From: Gilvimarinus japonicus
GTDB lineage: Bacteria; Pseudomonadota; Gammaproteobacteria; Pseudomonadales; Cellvibrionaceae
Direction of reading: 5' to 3'
NCBI RefSeq assembly: GCF_042847215.1
Contig: NZ_AP031500.1
Location: 2,852,001-2,916,000, forward strand
Length of the DNA: 64,000 nt
Position numbers and translations under genes: made by a program. Of this stretch, positions 61,397 to 64,000 are shown in pieces (position 1 is the stretch's first letter; each line of letters opens with the position of its first letter). A model generated the notes under the pieces. That model had not been told where the DNA came from. It did not search any database and was given only the letters and a program-made list of their open reading frames with translations.

Positions 61397-62890
61397 TTAT
61401 GCCTGAGGCCCGAGCGGCAGCCCAACCAGCAACCACAGCGCGAACATAAGTGACCACACCAGTAAAAAACTCAGAGAGTAAGGCAACATCATCGCCGCCA
61501 AGGTGCCCATGCCGCAGCCTTTACGATAGCGCGCCGCAAACGCTACCACCACGGCAAAATACGGCATCAGCGGAGTAATAATATTGGTGCTGCTATCGCC
61601 GATGCGGTAGGCCATTTGTGCTTGCTCGGGCGTCACCCCCAACAAATACAGCATGGGCACAAACACCGGAGCGAGCAGCGCCCACTTGGCCGAAGCGCTG
61701 CCGACAAACAAGTTAATAAGTGCGCTAACGAGGATAAACGCCAGCAGCAATAACACCGCCTGCCCTTCAAGCGCGCTTAGCCAACTGGCGCCGGTGGCGG
61801 CGATTAGCGCCCCCAAGCCCGTCCAGTTAAACCACGCCACGCACTGGGCGGCAAAAAACATAATCACCAAATAACTGGCAAGCGTCATCATGGCCTCCTC
61901 CATACCCGCGACCATATCGCCCGTCTTTTGGTAGCGGCCACTCAAACGGCCAAACATCAACCCAGCCATCGCGGCGTAAATCGCGATCAGCGGCACCAGT
62001 ATGGTTAGCTCAATCTCCCCAGCGTCATCTCGCAGTGGTGCGCCATTTGCCACGCTTGCCCACAACACCAGCGCCGCAAAAAACAGCGTCCATACACCCA
62101 CGCCCCACAGAGCTTTGGCATCGTTAGGCGATTGTTGCGGGCGGTCTAACCCCGCATTCTCATGCTCATCGGAGTCCGCCAAGAATGGCGCGACCCAGCG
62201 CTCGGTGACCCAAGCGCCGACCAATGCCAAGACAAAGGTCGAAGCCACCGTAAAGTAATAGTTGGAAGCCACGCTTACGCGGTAATCGGGAGCCACACCT
62301 GCCACGGCCTCTTGGGTGATTCCGGCCAATATCACATCGGCGGGCCCCAGCAACAAATTGGCGCTGTAGCCGGCCGAGACGCCGGCAAACGCCGCCGCGA
62401 TACCCGCCAACGGGGGCCGTCCGGCCATTTGAAACAAGACACCGGCCAGCGGAATCAGCAACACATACCCCACATCAAACGCTAGGTTCGACAAAATACC
62501 GGTCAGCACCACCATCACACTTAGCATCGCTCCGCGAGCGTGGCGCACCAAGCGCAAAAGCACACAGCGCAACAGCCCTGAATGCTCGGCAACACCGAGC
62601 CCTAGCATAGTGACCAACACCGCGCCCACGGGCGCAAAACCAACAAAGTTGTCTACCATTGAGCCAAGCAACCAACGCACGCCTTCGGCACTTAACAGGT
62701 TGCGCGCTGCCACCGACTCACCACCGGGCAAATTTGCCTGCCAACCTAAAAGGCTTGCCAACCATGATGTGGCGGCGATAAACGCCGCCAGCCAGACAAA
62801 TAACAGCGCCGGGTTAGGCAGGCGATTGCCGATTCGCTCAACCCTAGTTAACCAGCGGTGCGCGTGAGGAGTTTCAGTAGTTAGTGTCAT
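61397..62890 (-). CDS. AbgT-family transporter
   Basis: The 497-residue inner-membrane protein has about eleven helices and belongs to the AbgT family (p-aminobenzoyl-glutamate or sulfonamide transport). Characteristic parts: RIGNRLPNPALLFVWLAAF at the N-terminus, AGVSAGYSANLLLGPADVILAGITQEA, FVGSASAKWALLAPVFVPMLYLLGVTPE and YRIGDSSTNIITPLMPYFAV; the paired GSASAKWA and GDSSTNIITP hairpins form the substrate site. Substrate in this organism is unknown, either uptake of folate fragments or efflux. It stands alone on the minus strand, starting 154 bases from tpx. Confidence 0.92.
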   Translation of the reverse strand: MTLTTETPHAHRWLTRVERIGNRLPNPALLFVWLAAFIAATSWLASLLGWQANLPGGESVAARNLLSAEGVRWLLGSMVDNFVGFAPVGAVLVTMLGLGVAEHSGLLRCVLLRLVRHARGAMLSVMVVLTGILSNLAFDVGYVLLIPLAGVLFQMAGRPPLAGIAAAFAGVSAGYSANLLLGPADVILAGITQEAVAGVAPDYRVSVASNYYFTVASTFVLALVGAWVTERWVAPFLADSDEHENAGLDRPQQSPNDAKALWGVGVWTLFFAALVLWASVANGAPLRDDAGEIELTILVPLIAIYAAMAGLMFGRLSGRYQKTGDMVAGMEEAMMTLASYLVIMFFAAQCVAWFNWTGLGALIAATGASWLSALEGQAVLLLLAFILVSALINLFVGSASAKWALLAPVFVPMLYLLGVTPEQAQMAYRIGDSSTNIITPLMPYFAVVVAFAARYRKGCGMGTLAAMMLPYSLSFLLVWSLMFALWLLVGLPLGPQA

Positions 62891-63044
62891 ATCGATGTCA
62901 GTTTTACGGGGTTAGTGGCGATACGCAACCGTCGATTGCAGGCTCGCCCATTGAATTTTACAGCTTTGCCACCACAGTAACAGAAGCGATGCACAGAGCC
63001 TCTCGCCCCTTTCACCTACACGCGATTACCGCACGGAGTTTTAT

Positions 63045-63539
63045 ATGGCTACAGTTACTTTAAAAGGCAATTCCATTAACACCAACGGCGCCCTGCCGGC
63101 CAACGGCAGCGCAGCACCGGATTTTACATTGGTTAAATCTGACTTGTCTGAGCTGAGCCTGGCAGACTTAAAGGGCAAAAATGTTGTATTAAACATCTTT
63201 CCAAGCGTTGACACCCCAACCTGCGCCCAATCCGTACGCACCTTTAACGAGCAAGCCAGCAAACTGGAGAACACCACGGTTGTCTGTGTATCACAAGATC
63301 TGCCCTTCGCTCAGGCACGTTTTTGCGGCGCCGAAGGTCTGGATGACGTGGAAAACGGCTCGGCCTTCCGTTCAAGCTTTGCCGAAGATTACGGTGTAAA
63401 ATTTGTCGACGGCCCGCTGACTGGCCTAACCGCCCGCGCGGTTGTGGTCATTAATGCCGACGGCAAAGTGGCCTATTCGGAGCTGGTCAGTGAAGTGGCC
63501 GACGAGCCAAATTACGACGCGGCGTTAAAAGCTCTGTAA
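63045..63539 (+). CDS. tpx: Thiol peroxidase Tpx
   Basis: The 164-residue atypical 2-Cys peroxiredoxin reduces lipid and other peroxides with thioredoxin. The peroxidatic Cys60 (PSVDTPTCAQSV) and resolving Cys94 (ARFCGAEG) are present. The T-x-x-C motif and MATVTLKGNSINTNG start fit Tpx. The ATG follows ACGGAG. A palindromic hairpin lies after the gene. Confidence 0.97.
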   Translation: MATVTLKGNSINTNGALPANGSAAPDFTLVKSDLSELSLADLKGKNVVLNIFPSVDTPTCAQSVRTFNEQASKLENTTVVCVSQDLPFAQARFCGAEGLDDVENGSAFRSSFAEDYGVKFVDGPLTGLTARAVVVINADGKVAYSELVSEVADEPNYDAALKAL

Positions 63540-63564
63540 GCGACACATATTACCGACGTAAGCT

Positions 63565-63587
63565 ATCCCGGCGATCGCTGCCGGGAT
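63565..63587. terminator. Hairpin after tpx
   Basis: ATCCCGGC, 7-base loop, GCCGGGAT, 25 bases after the tpx stop. No T-run follows, so intrinsic termination is uncertain. Confidence 0.5.
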
Positions 63588-63629
63588 CTGCTATTATGCG
63601 AGGCATTCACGACCTCGGACCCATCTCTT

Positions 63630-64000
63630 ATGCTGCTGTTTGTCGACAACCTTACCAATGTGGATTTTAGCTACCTCGACGCTTCTCGTGGGCTACTGGG
63701 AGAGACTTGGCTGGCCAATATTCGCCTGCACGGCGACCTGGACGATCAAAGCATGGTGTGCGACTTTGGCGTGGTGAAAAAAATCGTCCGCGATTGGCTC
63801 GATACCGAGTTAGACCACCGCTTGGCCGTCCCCACCCAAGCGCCCAATATTGAGATCACCAGTAACGGCGATCAACTGGACATCCGCTGGACCCTCGACA
63901 ACGGCGAACATATCCACACTACCAGCCCGCGTCAGGCGATTGCGTTAGTCGAGGCCGCAACCCTCACCCCCGAAACCATTGCCCGCTGGTGCGAACAACA
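63630..64000 (+). CDS. 6-pyruvoyl-tetrahydropterin synthase-family protein, N-terminal part (cut by window edge)
   Basis: The 123 visible residues (MLLFVDNLTNVDFSYLDASRG... onward) resemble the PTPS/QueD-like family found after tpx or in pseudomonads (LFVENLT-type start, FSYL, GETW, and CDFGVVKKIVRDWLD with LDHRL). DFG-x2-KK and LDH are conserved in QueD. The usual zinc-binding histidines (FSAAH and HGH) are absent; the aligned region reads DFSYLDASRGLLGETW, so it may not be a standard QueD. The continuation is outside the window. The ATG at 63630 lacks a clear Shine-Dalgarno. Confidence 0.75.
   Translation, partial: MLLFVDNLTNVDFSYLDASRGLLGETWLANIRLHGDLDDQSMVCDFGVVKKIVRDWLDTELDHRLAVPTQAPNIEITSNGDQLDIRWTLDNGEHIHTTSPRQAIALVEAATLTPETIARWCEQ

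Overview
The window is chromosomal DNA of a marine-type gammaproteobacterium, most likely from Cellvibrionales/Pseudomonadales (a relative of Saccharophagus, Teredinibacter or Cellvibrio). The gene order supports this: dsbC-hom-thrC with xerD, rpsP-rimM-trmD-rplS, thrS-infC-rpmI-rplT-pheST-ihfA-merR-tRNA-Pro, and dnaX-ybaB-recR with rnd-ycgL-ycgN are Pseudomonas-like blocks. A GH3 beta-glucosidase paired with glucokinase suggests a polysaccharide degrader. I see no prophage, insertion sequence or CRISPR array. Coding density is high and most long blocks lie on the minus strand.

Layout. 0-3 kb: divergent GH3/glk pair sharing a LacI-type operator, then rlmJ. 3-12 kb: threonine synthesis, dsbC, xerD, the rpsP-rimM-trmD-rplS operon and fabY. 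12-17.4 kb: AraC-type regulator, methyltransferase, small heat-shock gene with an RNA thermometer, epimerase, Usp, SapC-like protein and tRNA-Pro. 17.5-25 kb: translation operon from thrS to ihfA/merR, with an AUC start codon on infC. 25.1-26.9 kb: HvfX-like DoxX protein, ECF sigma factor and zinc-binding anti-sigma factor. 27-43 kb: prc, xthA, a degenerate hybrid kinase, moaCDE, GST, a PACE pump with LysR regulator, dusA, tal, and a HsbR/HsbA-type pathway with a PilZ protein. 43-47.4 kb: mlaA, porin, and an HvfABC-type copper-RiPP operon. 47.5-64 kb: hrpA, dps, a vWA protein, rnd, recR, dnaX, 4.5S RNA, an AbgT-type transporter, tpx and a cut PTPS-family gene.

The most interesting system is a copper-related RiPP pathway split between two loci about 20 kb apart. 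At 45.3-47.4 kb lie a secreted precursor with nine Cys residues, all in E-G-x-C-G motifs (HvfA/bufferin type), its MNIO (DUF692) maturase and a DUF2063 partner, coupled by overlapping start and stop codons. At 25.2-26.8 kb lie the HvfX-like membrane protein, an ECF sigma factor and a HxxxCxxC anti-sigma factor. Upstream of both loci I find the same bipartite promoter, TGTAAC, 16 bp, CRTC, which suggests one sigma factor controls both. The precursor mRNA also carries a 10-codon leader ORF with a perfect Shine-Dalgarno sequence whose stop overlaps an in-frame ATG of the precursor. The family is known; the split layout, promoter pair and leader ORF are what I read here and were not checked against databases.

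Other regulatory signals worth attention are a ROSE-like RNA thermometer before hsp20, the AUC start of infC, and the operator overlapping the glk promoter. All calls were made by eye from the sequence; no search or folding program was run.
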